From the NCBI GenBank assembly GCA_038496675.1, contig CM076650.1, positions 22,480,470-22,544,469 on the forward strand: 64,000 nucleotides of DNA. Direction: 5' to 3'. Numbering within the stretch: position 1 is the stretch's first letter; every line of letters begins with the position of its first letter. The translations under genes and the position numbers were made by a program. The notes under the pieces are model-generated. The model ran no database searches, had not been told where the DNA came from, and worked only from the letters and a program-made list of their open reading frames with translations. The stretch comes from Rachycentron canadum. Taxonomy: Eukaryota > Chordata > Actinopteri > Carangiformes > Rachycentridae. Positions 13,801-25,084 of this stretch are shown piece after piece.

Positions 13801-16147
13801 TGAAGCACAATATGAGCATATCTGCGTATTGGACATCGCACAGCAAGCTGTTTAAACCCTCTGCAGAGGAGTTACAGTCTGAAGCCTGAGGACAGGAGAT
13901 GAAGTACTTTTTTGTAGCACATCCTCAGTGTAAGGTAAACGCTATGGGTCTGTTTTATCAGGCAAATCAGAGCTGTAGCTAATTCAAAATACTCTGTTGT
14001 TGTATTTGTAAACAGGACACAAGGCTGTAGTATCCTTTAATCAAAAACAAATCCAGAATCTAAAAATGAATTCATTTAAAATCATAATCTTTATGATTTT
14101 AATTAAACCAAGCTCTATTTTTGATATTGTTTATGGTAAAAAAAATTCTCACCTACAGACATGTGAGTATTTACATTTATACATACACATTTACAGCATA
14201 TACGAACAGTAGATGAGGATGAGTAGGCTGCATGTTTCCAAATGCTTAGCAACTACTGTCTGAACTATATGTGCCATAGCTTGTTTGGCTGCACTGTAAA
14301 CAGTCGCTCTTCTGTTGGATTTCTGATGGAAATATTTGCTCACAAAGCTCTGTTGTCACAACCAGAAAAAGTCTCTAAGGCCAAATCCAACAGGACAGGT
14401 CATTCAAATCATAACTTTAAGGGAGCTATTTGTAGTTCTTGCCAATGCTATACAGCCAACATTAGCATTCATGCTCTTTATGGGCCAGCCTTGCTAATGA
14501 CTTCAGTCAGCTGTGTTTAGATAGGAGGTTATAATATATGTCATCTGAGCAGAACTGCTTCTCCAAGCCAGACTGGACAATACAGGGCTAGCTTGTTAGC
14601 ATGTGTCAGTAAAAGAAAAGAAGTGACAGAAATAGACTGAAGAAGAAAAGGGTTGCTTTTCACTGTTGGAGACAGCTCTTGTCAAGTAAAGAAATAAAGA
14701 AACTCCTTGAACACTAAGGTCAGCTAAAAAGCAATAGCAAATGTACATATAGCTCTTTTGAAGCCAGTCTTATACTGAATAACAGTGAGACTGCACTATT
14801 TACCAAGATAAACCAGTTATTGTTGGTTGTGAGTTTTCAAAGTGAGCATATAAAAATGACAAATTGAATGTTCCTCATGGTCTGTCACTTCAAGCCTGCT
14901 GAGTTCCTGTAGTTTTGTGAAGATGATCACTCACTCTTCTTTGTTCGAGACCCCAGTTCTCACACAGAAACCCCAGTTGTTCACCTTCTATAAATAGATC
15001 TAGATGTAAATCTAGATCAATAACACATTCTGCTCTGCTGGGCAGCTGTTAAGTTGTTGGATGGAGGGAAGCAGAGAAATTGCGAAAATGGACTAACTAA
15101 CCAAAGCAACAGATAAAAAATGACTGAGAAGAATGAGAAGAAACAGCAAGACAAAGAAGGCTACCACTCAGAAGACCTTTGTAGAACATGTGCCACCTCA
15201 AAGACATGAGGAGATTTTGCCTTTAGGTTTTCCCGTTGTTTTTCCCCTAAACCTTTTCAAATACTATCCTCATTTGAATAAAACCAACCAAAGTGAGTTT
15301 GAGATAGATGAGAGGAAAATCTCTTAATTAAAATTGAACTTTTTGGAAAAGACCTTGAAATCCCAACAATGAAACATTTCTGACCCTATTACATCAAGAA
15401 CCCTCCCTCAAAGGCAACATTGACACCGGAAACCCAGCTGGTGTTGAACTCCTGGTGACAACCCTCTGGAGACGACAAGAATGATAATAAAAAAGAAACA
15501 AGACAAGGAGAGGAGAGGAGAGGAGAGGAGAGGAGAGGAGAGGAGAGGAGATAGACTGAAAGCAAAGCCTTCTTAAGATGTCACTCAGAAGATTATGTGA
15601 ATCTAGACATCACAGCCCTCTGTCTGGTTGCTGCCTAGCATGTGCTAATGCTATGCTAAATAGAGTTTAGAGGGAGCATGGTACTGAACGCATCTGATCC
15701 ATGTTTGACAAAAAAGGAAACATTTCAATACACAATTTTGACAGCAACATTTTTAGACAAGCAGACGAAATAGAACAGATTAAGGGACAAAGCGATGATG
15801 GAAGAAAGGTAATTTTTATTAAAAGATAAAAGAAAAGAAGTGGAGAAATTAGATGGACTGAAACTGTCATGGTGCTTCATCTACATGTTGGTATAATTAC
15901 AAAGGCAGAGCTGCTCTCTCATATATGTCCACAGACTAAACCAGCCCTTTGATCAAAACAGGATCCAGCATACATGTCCCTCTCTCTCTCTCTCTTTATC
16001 TCTCTCACACACACGCACACACACACACAGAAATGCACATACATACATTTGACATGGTCAGATACATTTCGAATTAGGAATCATAAAAGAACTAATTATG
16101 AGCCACAGGTTATACCTATCGCCAACTGGATTTATAATGCTCTAAAG

Positions 16148-16180
<33 letters not shown>

Positions 16181-16213
16181 TCTCTCTCTCCCTCTCACTG
16201 TCTCTCTCTCTCA

Positions 16214-16260
<47 letters not shown>

Positions 16261-18187
16261 CATGTTTCAGATTATTCCTTACATCATCAGGATTAACATA
16301 TGACATGACATAAAGGTAAATGAGTTAAAAAATTATTTACAGTAGTAAAGTCTAATTAGTCTAATTACTGCATGTGTCATGATGCAAGGCTTAAAACAAG
16401 ATTCAAAAAAATGTTTTAACAAATCTCCATCATGAATGCTTCGATTAATCAGCTACTGAAACTAAGCCTGTCAAGCTTTGACTTTTCTCCACATGTTGAA
16501 GCGATGTATATGGTGCTGTAGCAGGAGCAACACAGTATGATTACCCACTCTAATGAGCGGCATGTCCAAATATCTCACTGTAGAGAGTAGAAATACACCT
16601 CTACCTCCAAAGAGCTTATCATTTGTTAGCTTCATTAACTTGTGGGTCCATAAATTGCTTTAAATACAGCCCTGTTCACGACGACTAGCACACGTGAAGT
16701 TAACATTAATTAGCTAGTTGGCAATTTCAACCAACAAACCAGGTTTGTGGGTCTTTTTGCCATAGTTTTGGCCATGCTTTCTGTCAGTTACACTAACATT
16801 GTATCCACTAATGTCTGAGTACATGTCAGCATTATTGTGAATGGAATGTAAAATCCTCACAGTTTACATTTTAATAAAACAATTGATGTTAACTTGGTTT
16901 GAGTAAGGTTGAGTAAACTATACAACAGTAGCACTTCCATATTATTTCTGTTTCTCTCATGTCAAGCATTTAGACTCTGCGTCTCTACAGCGTTTCTTTC
17001 ATGGCCGCTGGCTGAAATCATGCATCTCAACTCACCTTTGTCCTACCACAGTTTAAACATAGGAAATATGGTATGTCTTTTGACATTGCCATATAGCTAC
17101 ATAGTTTGAAGTCTTGCTACTTTGGTTGAGACGAAAATATTTGACATAAAAATTTGGAACAGACTATGACGATATCACCACCGTGAAGTTGACATTTGTG
17201 GTTTTGAGTGAAATATCTCCGCCACAAGATGAATTATAATAATATTAATTTACGGCTAGTGGTTTATGTATTTTGTACAAAAATGTTAATTATACCAACT
17301 AAACATCAGCATTGACAATTTAAGCATTTTCACAGTGAAGCTGTTAGCATGCTGACATTAGGACTTAACTCAAAGCACTTCCCAGAGCCAGTAGCCTTGA
17401 CTGTAGTCCTCTAGTCTTGTTTATTATATAGAAATAATAAGGCAGCTACAGTTTATGAAGTAATTTTGCAGAAATTTCCTGTCAAAAGTGATTTATAAAG
17501 AAATTGACTTCAAATATAACAGACCTCCAGTGAGATAGTTAATGCACCTAAGGCATGAAGGTTAGAGGTCAACTCACATACTGTTAAAAGAACTCTGTCT
17601 GTCATTCAGGGCAATGATGGACGGTGAATATGAAGGGGAATGTGGTGGAGGTGGTGGGGGAGGACAGATAATGACTTATGGAGAAGACGAGACCATTTTA
17701 TGGGCTGTTTGAGGGGATACTGTAAGAGCCATTTAGCCTTCATTCTCCCCTGAGCATGCAAATGCTTTTAGAGGAGAGAGTGTGAGAGAGACAGAGAGGA
17801 AGAGAGATAAAGACTCAGTGAAAGAAAACAGTCTGTCTTTACTTTTCCATCTTTATTATGTACAGTGTTTCTATGGTAAACACTGTAGAAAGGAGTAATT
17901 GCTTTGCTGTGAGCTGCTCAGCTGGTACGGTTTGTTTTCCTTTTGTACCAGTGCAGCTCAGCTAAAATGAGCTGAATTCAACTGACAGAGATTAAATGGG
18001 AGAGAGAAAATAAAGAGGAGCAAGAGAGGATGGAGATAAAACTGAGGAAGATGAAGTAGAAAGATGATGACAGCAACAGAACCTGAGAGATTTGTGAGTG
18101 AGGAGGTGCGGTGAAGGCACAGGAGGGAGAGACAGGTGCGAAGATCCAGAGAGGATGGGATAGTGGAGAAAGGATAGTTGTGTGTGT

Positions 18188-18239
<52 letters not shown>

Positions 18240-21200
18240 AATAAATTGAATGTCCTCTCTCTCACCACTACATTCTTTAAAAACCTGCAAACAACTTACT
18301 ATCATTTGCTCTTTTCTTTCTTTCTGTCTTTTTTCTCAGCAGTTATAGCCACTAATAAAGGTCCAACATGGCTCTATTAAAAACCATATGACATTCACAC
18401 AAGACTGCACATGTATCTGTGGGCTCACACGTTTTCATTCAATTTCAAATGAACGTTTTCCACCTTTAAAATGAGCAGATCAAATAGAAATTTCACATCC
18501 TTTCCCCTCGAGGCGCACTCCCTAAAAAGTGGGTTACAAGAATCTCACACGTTTCCTGCGAGAGAATCATTCAGCCTTTTATAGTCCAATATCTCAACAA
18601 TGGTTTTCTTATTTAAGTAATGTACATTTTGTTCAAGAGGCCTTAAAATGGTCGTGTGCTTCTCTCAGTACTCTCAGGAATGTCACCTTGGACCATCCAG
18701 ACTGAGAAATTTGAGCTTCATTGATGTGTCTTTTTTAGGGCACAACTAAATAAGCCATTAGGAAAAGTGTTAAAAAGTGAAACCTGTGTTGCCAAAAACT
18801 GGTTAAAATATTGCTTTGTTGATGACTTTTACTGAAGACTGAGTGAAGAAAATGCTCCCACACTTTATGGATTTTGGTGGAAATGTAGTAAACATGTTGA
18901 ACATTCATGAAAACAGGCGGATGAGGCGAGCGCTGCAGCGTGAGGTGTTCTCAACACAGTTATCTGTGACTCACTTTGCATTAAGCCACGCCCCCTCTGT
19001 GTGCTGCTCTATAAATGTTACTATGATATAAAGCATGTTACCACACGCTACACACACACACACACACAGACACTTCATCACTACAGTTCACTGACTGGAT
19101 CATCAGCCATGCATTCAAATACATTAAGAGAGTTGCCTTTGTTTGAACACAGGGGACAGCGTTGTGAATATACTGCACCCACAGGCTGAATTAACAGCAG
19201 TAGCAGTAACACATTAGGAAACCACCAGAAGCAAAATATATAATGTAAAAATGTACAAGTGTTTGCATGAGTGTTCACTTATTTTTGGTGCATTTTAATG
19301 GTTTCTATTGGCCAACCATGCACATCCACACAGTCAAAGAACAAAAGTGTGAGCTGTGAGGCTGGGGTTTGCACCGAAACAGGAAGTGCATGATTGAATT
19401 TGTTCATTTGTTTGTTGTGGAAGATTCTGTGGAAAGGAAGACATTTATTCATGAGTGTGTGTTACTCTGTACTCAGACTGTGCCTAAAAAAGTTACTTGT
19501 ATACTTCCAACTTGCTTTGCCAGATATATAGAAGAATAAATAAGAAATGTCCAAGTATAGAAGAAAGGTATTTGCTGCCCCTGTCACATCACCTGAAGTT
19601 TCTTCCATCTCAGACTTTGTGACATGTTCATACTGCAGGAGTCATTGGGAGGAGGTCGAGATGTGCAACACACAGATCTTTGACACTGTCACCTTAGTCT
19701 GACATCTTGTATCCTGGTTGTGCTGTTAGTTTAAGGATTGTTAAATACATTTTCATGAAGCCAGCGCTGACTTTGTCAACATTTAACCACAATTTAACTT
19801 GTTTTCTCTTTCACACTAACCAAGTCCTATATGTGATGTTTCGGTCACCACAAGCAGATAAATTCAGGATGAACATTACAATCTGAATAAATATTTTCTT
19901 GTTATGTTCATGCTATGTTGAAAAAGGTGTCTGATGAGTGTTACATTTCTTACAAAAGCAATTTATTTGCACAAATTTGTTGTATATGAAGATAATCTGT
20001 CTGACACTGATATGTGTCTTTTGTGAATGCGTAAAAGAATCTTCAGATCTCTCTTCAGATGTTTAAGTACATTTAGATTTGTGATATGTAAAACATCTGT
20101 AATTGTCTCAGATTAGTGGGAGTGTAAAATGAATGTGAGATAACTGTGTGTGTGTTTATGTGTGTGTGTGTGTACTTAGATTTGTTGGTGGTCTCCAATT
20201 ATCATGTGATTGACCATGATTTGTAAATTTCACTATGATTCATAGATAAGAACTCAAATTTAAAGATGTAACACAACACTCCAAACATTTTTGAATTTTT
20301 GAGACACAACTTAGCAAGATTACCAGCTGGCACATTTGCCCCCCCACCTTCCCACCCCAACCCCTGTGCGGTTCAACAAGCATTCACAAATGATTTTGGT
20401 ACAAACTTGGCTCCATAAATGGAGAGAGAGTGGGTGGCGGTGGGGGGGGGGCACACAAACACGCACACAGACACCTCCCAGCCAAAAGGGTCATGCATGG
20501 AGTAAGAATGTGTGCAGAGGCTGATAAACCATAAAAGAGCCTATCTGCCACCTTGCATGAATCAGATAGCTGCTATTTGTGCCCTTAGAGCAAATGTTTA
20601 CGTTAATGCTTTGAAATGCCGCAGCATAATTATCGTCTCCACAGAGCCGCTCCCGGTCAGATCCAGGCTCTGAGCCTCAGCTGTGGTCAGTGATTAAGTT
20701 GCTGGGTGCATTTCAGTAATAACAATCCTTCCTTCCTTCCTTCCTTCCTTCCTTCCTTCCTTCCTTCCCTCCTTCCTTCCTTCCTTCCATCACCCACTCC
20801 ATTCTCTGTCTTCCTTTATTCCTCACTCCCTCCATCCCCCCATCACCTTCCCTCCTTCCTCCCTCACTGGACCCTACCCTCTCTTCTTCTCTTCCTACCT
20901 TGCTTCCTTCAGCACTCCCTTCTCTTTCCTCCCTGCACCCTTTCCTCTTTAATTCTGTTCTCTCCTTTCTGTCTTCCTTCCTTCCTTCAATCAATGTCAA
21001 CTAATTGTGAAGGTCTATAGACAGCGACAATTTCTTTCTTGCCTTAAAAAACATATTTCAACCATCTTTTCAAACACCATTAGCCCACATGCCTAATGTT
21101 GACTCCTTAATTTGACAGTAAACACAAAGTTGCGATCCTAAAATCCCACCTCTCAAATGACCCCACTGCACAAAAATATCCTCTCTAAAGCTCTGAAAAT

Positions 21201-22086
21201 ATATTTCTATCATACCACAAAGGAGCAAGAGAACAAATACACTAACAACAACTTAGATTAACTTTTTAATATAATTGGGGTGAAACGAAATAAGGTTATC
21301 AGACTTATTCAAAGACTTTGCTGGAGAAAGGTTTTCTTTATCAATAGCCTGCAGATGGCCAATCCCTGCTGACTGAAAACCTCCTATCTGCCCTGTGTCT
21401 GATTAAAACAGTGTTGGCACAGGCCCGGTATAGCCTAACCTACAAATCCCGACACCGGGCGTGACCAGGGAGACACATCCTGTAAACAAATTCTAATCTG
21501 TTTTGGTTTCCTGAAATCACGACTCGTGCCTCAAAACAAAATTTGCATTCATCAGAATTCTGCATTTCAATTTACTGGCCTAGATAACACGGACCCAACC
21601 CGTGGATGAGGTTTATCTCACGTTCACGTCCAGGGTGGGAATGTTTTGAACAGCTTGGATTCATGAGCCTGAGGTGTCGTATTTCTCCTTTTCCTTCATT
21701 TTTAAGATAATAAAAGTAATAAAAGTTATGAGACTATCGACGACCTTTTTGCGCTGAAGCGCGTCTTTGGCTTTTTACGCACAGGGCAGAAACTCCTCTA
21801 CCTTGTTGCTGGCATCTCACAGCAGCAAGAACAAGACAAACTTACTGAGAAGCGTCAGACTGAACCATCACATAACCTCTGCCACCTGTCCAGACACTGA
21901 GGCGCAAATTTTCTACCTTACATGCGCCTTCTCTTTAAAACTAAACGATGTAAAAACCCCTTGCATGTCTCCAAAAGCATCAAGCATTTACAGAATATAA
22001 AACACTAGCTGGGATAAATCCGACTTACCTTGCGTTATCAAAACCACGAGAAGGAGCAGCAAATTCAGTCTCGCCGCCGGCTGCAT
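2397..22086 (-). CDS. chrna6: Neuronal nicotinic acetylcholine receptor subunit alpha-6, complete, 8 coding exons
   Basis: Ligand-binding subunit of a pentameric acetylcholine-gated cation channel in the neuronal plasma membrane. Exons (minus strand): 22029-22086, 11954-12093, 10912-10956, 8199-8308, 6657-6864, 5105-5713, 3773-4246, 2397-2522; all junctions are GT/AG and phases close to give about 589 aa. Seen: signal peptide (residues 1-23), Cys-loop Cys151-Cys165, the vicinal Cys pair at 215-216 in YNCCEEIY that defines alpha subunits, four membrane segments (M1-M3 in the sixth exon, M4 in the last), and the amphipathic helix before M4. Alpha6 rather than alpha3 is favoured by YNQFIRPVENVSDPVTV, SSCPMDIT, WEIIDA and KEVEDDWKYVAM; M1 to M3 alone would fit either. 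Human alpha6 is 494 aa; the excess is in the M3-M4 cytoplasmic loop. Compared with the six-exon mammalian gene, two introns are extra. A beta-class subunit lies upstream on the same strand. The 3' part of the loop and the acceptor of exon 7 are the least certain parts. Confidence 0.88.
3773..4246 (-). CDS. chrna6: chrna6 coding exon 7 (M3-M4 cytoplasmic loop)
   Basis: 474 bp if the acceptor GTACAG at 4247-4252 is used; phase 0 at both ends, so it could be skipped in frame. It includes a short Cys cluster (KKCPCPCQHG) and ends with the amphipathic helix VVSPEIKQAIESVKYIAENM. An alternative in-frame acceptor (CTTAG) would start the exon at 4276 and add 10 codons. Donor GTGAGT. The 3' half is certain from homology; the 5' edge is inferred. 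Confidence 0.78.
5105..5713 (-). CDS. chrna6: chrna6 coding exon 6 (C-loop, M1-M3, start of cytoplasmic loop)
   Basis: 609 bp, phase 0 at both ends. Begins VNLKDFWESGEWEIIDA, then YNCCEEIY, M1 (FYTINLIIPCLLISF), pore-lining M2 (TLCISVLLSLTVFLLVI) and M3 (LLFTMIFVTLSIVITVFVL). The exon ends in a Gly-rich, then basic stretch (GKGGKKRKNSLMQ) of the M3-M4 loop with nine consecutive glycines. Donor GTAAGT. Confidence 0.95.
6657..6864 (-). CDS. chrna6: chrna6 coding exon 5 (Cys-loop)
   Basis: 208 bp from AVGDFLVED to VLIGSK. Carries the Cys-loop: two cysteines 13 residues apart in SSCPMDITYFPFDYQNCS. Ends in phase 0 at AAG before GTCAGT. In mammals this segment is the start of one large exon; here an intron follows GSK. 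Confidence 0.9.
7651..7706. repeat. (TTG)n and poly-T tract
   Basis: TTG repeats followed by T runs in chrna6 intron 4. Confidence 0.95.
8199..8308 (-). CDS. chrna6: chrna6 coding exon 4 (110 bp)
   Basis: Encodes IWNDYKLRW through KIWRPDIVLYN. The 110-bp length is the usual one for this exon. Acceptor CTTTCAG, donor GTGAGG; ends in phase 2. Confidence 0.93.
10603..10629. repeat. (CA)n microsatellite
   Basis: CA run in the intron after chrna6 exon 3. Confidence 0.95.
10794..10898. repeat. (TG)n/(TGCG)n compound microsatellite beside chrna6 exon 3
   Basis: TG run, then TGCG tetramers, then TG. On the transcribed strand it is a CA-rich tract starting about 13 nt after the exon 3 donor. Confidence 0.97.
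10912..10956 (-). CDS. chrna6: chrna6 coding exon 3 (45-nt exon)
   Basis: Exactly 15 codons, DEVNQIMETNLWLRH, the canonical 45-nt exon of nAChR genes. Acceptor CTGCAG, donor GTAAGT. A long CA/CG-CA tract (minus strand) begins about 13 bp inside the following intron. Confidence 0.93.
11954..12093 (-). CDS. chrna6: chrna6 coding exon 2
   Basis: 140 bp, phase 1 to 0. Encodes the first part of the extracellular domain, including RLFRKLF, YNQFIRPVENVSDP (N-glycosylation site Asn47) and VSISQLVKV. Acceptor CCCTCAG, donor GTAAGC. Confidence 0.9.
12708..12715. promoter_or_regulatory. Palindromic CRE (TGACGTCA) in chrna6 intron 1
   Basis: Exact 8-bp consensus in intron 1, about 600 bp upstream of exon 2. 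Could be chance. Confidence 0.3.
14540..14720 (+). repeat. Dispersed repeat family A, partial copy 3
   Basis: Shares GGGCTAGCTTGTTAGCATG, TCAGTAAAAGAAAAGA and GTTGGAGACAGCTCTTG with the other two copies. In chrna6 intron 1. Confidence 0.5.
15506..15551. repeat. (AGGAG)n microsatellite
   Basis: About nine GAGAG/AGGAG pentamers in chrna6 intron 1. Confidence 0.95.
15978..16029. repeat. (TC)n and (CA)n tract
   Basis: TC run followed by CA run, intron 1. Confidence 0.9.
16147..16259. repeat. (TC)n microsatellite
   Basis: Over 110 bp of interrupted TC repeat, intron 1. Confidence 0.95.
17100..17400 (+). repeat. Teleost dispersed repeat (GTTGACATTTGTGGTTTTGA type)
   Basis: GTTGACATTTGTGGTTTTGA, GTGAAATATCTC, CTAAACATCAGCATTGAC, GTTAGCATGCTGACATTAG and ACTCAAAGCACTTCCCAGAG occur in the order of a well-known fish element. 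Non-coding, in chrna6 intron 1. Confidence 0.55.
18177..18237. repeat. (TG)n microsatellite
   Basis: TG run in intron 1. Confidence 0.95.
18967..19016 (+). promoter_or_regulatory. Orphan promoter-like cluster (AP-1, CACCC/GC box, TATA)
   Basis: TGACTCA at 18967-18973, CCACGCCCCC at 18986-18995 and TATAAAT at 19010-19016 follow one another on the plus strand inside chrna6 intron 1. No convincing plus-strand ORF follows. Could be an enhancer or chance. Confidence 0.25.
20727..20995. repeat. (TTCC)n microsatellite and polypyrimidine tract
   Basis: TTCC tetramers to 20788, then a pyrimidine-rich stretch to about 20995. Confidence 0.95.
22029..22086 (-). CDS. chrna6: chrna6 coding exon 1 (signal peptide)
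   Basis: Encodes MQPAARLNLLLLLVVLITQ plus one base (phase 1), a typical leucine-rich signal peptide. The ATG at 22086-22084 has G at -3, and the exon ends at CAAG before GTAAGT. It sits in a locally GC-rich stretch. Confidence 0.85.
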
Positions 22087-22340
22087 GTCTCCCCTGTGTC
22101 GTTGGGGGATCCTCTTCACTTTTTTGTTTCTGGAGGAACTCTGTCTGTTTACTCGATGAGAGAAAAGATGTCAAATATCAGATAAACGTGCGTCTCTCCC
22201 CTGGTGCCGCCTGTCTGGCTCTGCCGGTGTGCTCCTTCCTGGTCTGATCCGAACTTGACTTCGCTCGTCCCTCCCCTATGAGCGCAGAGCTCCCCTCTGG
22301 CGCAGCCAAACGGACTCCACACACGGGGGTAGTGGGTGGG
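22060..22340 (-). promoter_or_regulatory. chrna6: chrna6 5' end: GC-rich first-exon region
   Basis: CpG-containing, C-rich sequence around the first coding exon, in contrast to the AT-rich surroundings. No TATA box is evident near the ATG. Likely 5' UTR/proximal promoter; the transcription start cannot be placed. Confidence 0.45.
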
Positions 22341-22635
22341 GGGCGGGGGGGGGACCACCCTGACACTTGCTCTGACAGTTCATTTGATTCTGTGGCCGAC
22401 AGAAACAGGACATATTTCAACTAATAAGAAATATTAAGTCTAAAATCAAACACTGGTATCCAGTAACTACAAGCAAGTGTTGCAGCCACTGTGGTGTAGT
22501 TTTTTTTAGTTTTTAAAGAAGCGAAAACATTTAGATATAAATAAATCAAAATAGTTCAGGACTGTATTGTATCATATGAGTTGCCCTCAGTTGCTCCTAT
22601 GTCTGGTTTTAGCTGATACAGACAAATGACAGACT

Positions 22636-22656
22636 TTCAGAACCACGGACAGCGCC
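22636..22656 (+). promoter_or_regulatory. RE1/NRSE (REST-binding) site, copy 1
   Basis: Half-sites TTCAGAACC and GGACAGCGCC with canonical spacing; one mismatch to the 21-bp consensus. It lies 550 bp upstream of the chrna6 start codon. REST/NRSF represses neuronal genes in non-neuronal cells, and CHRNB2 is a known RE1-bearing relative. Confidence 0.85.
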
Positions 22657-22670
22657 AGTGAGTTTGAGTG

Positions 22671-22691
22671 AGCGCTGTCCGCGGTGCTGAA
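22671..22691 (-). promoter_or_regulatory. RE1/NRSE (REST-binding) site, copy 2, inverted
   Basis: On the minus strand the half-sites read TTCAGCACC and GGACAGCGCT, with two mismatches to consensus. It faces copy 1 across a 14-bp spacer, 585 bp upstream of the chrna6 ATG. Confidence 0.8.
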
Positions 22692-23042
22692 GTAACTAAT
22701 TCACTTCATGTTGAGGGATATTTCACTCCGCGCTTTGTCGCGTGGGATTATAACATATATACAAACATACATTTCTGGCGCACATTGTTATTGTATCCTG
22801 ATGAGTTGAAGTGCAGTGTTTGCATTGTTCCAGGGTGTTGGCGGTGCTACATCTAAGATTAGAGACAGACCGTGTAGCGTGCTGTGTCTTTCCCAGCCAC
22901 TAAACCGCAGCAATGCGCTGAGGAGCAAAGTTTGTCTGCCCCCGAACATCGTCTCCGCCTCATCGTGGGCTCCCCGGGTGCCTGTTTACCAGCCTCGCGC
23001 TGATTAAGTTTAATTTTAGCCCGCGATTCTCCACGCTTGGTT

Positions 23043-23050
23043 TGACGTCA
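23043..23050. promoter_or_regulatory. Palindromic CRE (TGACGTCA) upstream of chrna6
   Basis: Full consensus CREB/ATF site, about 960 bp upstream of the chrna6 ATG and 350 bp beyond the paired RE1. Match is exact; function is inferred. Confidence 0.5.
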
Positions 23051-25084
23051 TCAAACAAAGCAATTAGGGAGGCGAATGTTTAGTGGAGCCGAGCTGAACT
23101 GAACCGAGTCAAAAACCTGTCAGCGAACGAGCGGTGAGAGGGGGATGTGTCCCGGGGAGAGGGGCTGGGGTGGGGGGTTATTAACTGTTTAAGTTAATGG
23201 GTTATTTCAGAATTTAATGATCTTTTAATTATTCATATTGGCCTAATTGGATGCAAATTATGAAACAATGGACCACTGGGCACTGACATTTAAAGGCAAC
23301 CTTTCCTACCTCCATCTGCTTCTTCAAGCAGTTGTTCTGGTGTCAAATATATCTAAATTCTTTTATGAATTTCATTTTATATTTAGCAGCCAAACTATGC
23401 ATCCTGCTAATGTATTATGATGGTACAGATAGATAAATATATGACAAAAACAAACATTTAAAAGTATTTTCTATTATGTGCTCCGCTGTAATTGTTACCT
23501 AATTACTGCTACTACTTTTAGAAAGGGATCCTTGAAGAGAATGCACTGCAGTCCAAGAGTGTGAAAATAACACAAGTATATAAATCAAATAATTGATTAA
23601 ATATTGCAATTTAGTCAAATTTTTATGTCCTGATGGGTGGTCAGTGGAACACCATTGAGACATTGTGCCACCCAAGATAAACATTATCAACCATTGCAAC
23701 AATGTCTTGAAATTGTCACAACAAATAGTGTTGCCTCATTCCAACACAAGCACAGCCATCACAACATTGTGCAGTTCTTCTTCTCCTGTGTTCTCAGCTG
23801 TTAGAGGGGCTTTACCGAGTCTAATCCCTACAGACAAGCACTGCACAAAGACGACAGATGAGGAAAAACAGAATAAGCACAACGAGGATAATGTGTTTTT
23901 GCTGTTGCTGGTGTCACCATCTGACAAGTGCTGAGCTCGCTGTGTGGCGTCATGACACACTTGTCTTTGCCAGCCTTATTAGTGAAGCGGTTTAGAGGAG
24001 GAACTAGGTGAGAATCAATGTTTCTGCCAGGACTGTTTAGTGTGATGCACCATAGCATGCCCTGTTGCTCTGCCCTGGGCAATGTTTAATACATGCTTTT
24101 TGTAAAAGCTGGATGCACCACATCCAAAAGCCATTAGTGTCATCTTCTTTTCCCTCCCCAGTGTCATCTCTCCATTTTCATTTCAACTCCTTTCAGTCGT
24201 CATCCCAACCATACACAGAGTTTCTTCATCACTCCCTTTCTGTCCTCCTTTTCTTCAGCTCCTCTTCCTGTGCTTTTACCTTGAGCATTTTTTTCCCTCT
24301 GTACCTGCTCTCATTCATACAATGTACACTGGTGCCATCTTTCTGCCTTAAGTGAAACACAACACATAAAAATATCCATCTTCCTCGCTGGAACTTTTAG
24401 ACCATCCTGAATAATTCACACCCACATATCTGCACCACATCCCCTGACCCCAGGAGAGAAGTGCTTTTATTTTCAACCCCAAGTAATGAAATCTGGATGC
24501 CCCCATTTTTTTTATTCTCCCTGGCATGATTGTCCCACAGAGGTGGGTTTAATGGAGCGGAGGTGATCAGCAGCTTCTGGAAGCTTCCAGGAGGCAAGGA
24601 GGTGGATATCATGTCTTCTTTATGTGGCGAGGAAAGACATACCAGTATAGTCTTTTGGAGTAAAGAGGTCACAGATGCAATATGGACAGAGAAGACTAAA
24701 TGATTTTCAGAGGTTCAGTGCTGGTGCATCCAGGAAATCACATCAGTCACACTCAAAAGACAATAGTCCATTCTGACAATGGCTGCATCCTGATATATCA
24801 CAGACACAGTGGGCTCTGCCATAGTAATATGTCACATATCGTTGATCAAATAATGTTATAAGCATAAAATTTAATTTTTGAGTTTTGACTGTCCAAACTG
24901 TGGGTTATTGCATAATTGCCATGTAAATATTGAAAAGCAAGATCAGATTATTTTAATCATAATAAGAAGCATGCAGTAATCCAACAAGGCATAAAACACA
25001 AAATAAGTTTGAATAAATGCATTTGCATAAAATAAATATGATTGCAAAGATGATGCTGGAGTCAAACAGAAACAGCATGTCTGA

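Larger units (their letters stand above)
12094..22028 (-). other. chrna6: chrna6 intron 1, about 9.9 kb
   Basis: Holds the microsatellites and dispersed repeats listed separately, one CRE and a promoter-like cluster. The small ORFs here lack codon bias or recognisable motifs. Confidence 0.75.

Noticed and set aside
20706..21020. Pro/Ser/Phe-rich and complementary Gly/Arg/Glu-rich ORFs
   Set aside because: Products of the TTCC polypyrimidine tract.
2397..22086. Assignment of the alpha gene as chrna3
   Set aside because: Some blocks (IDLVLIGS, NLKDFWESGEW, YNCCEEIYPDI) fit alpha3, but the N-terminal domain and pre-M4 residues fit alpha6 better.
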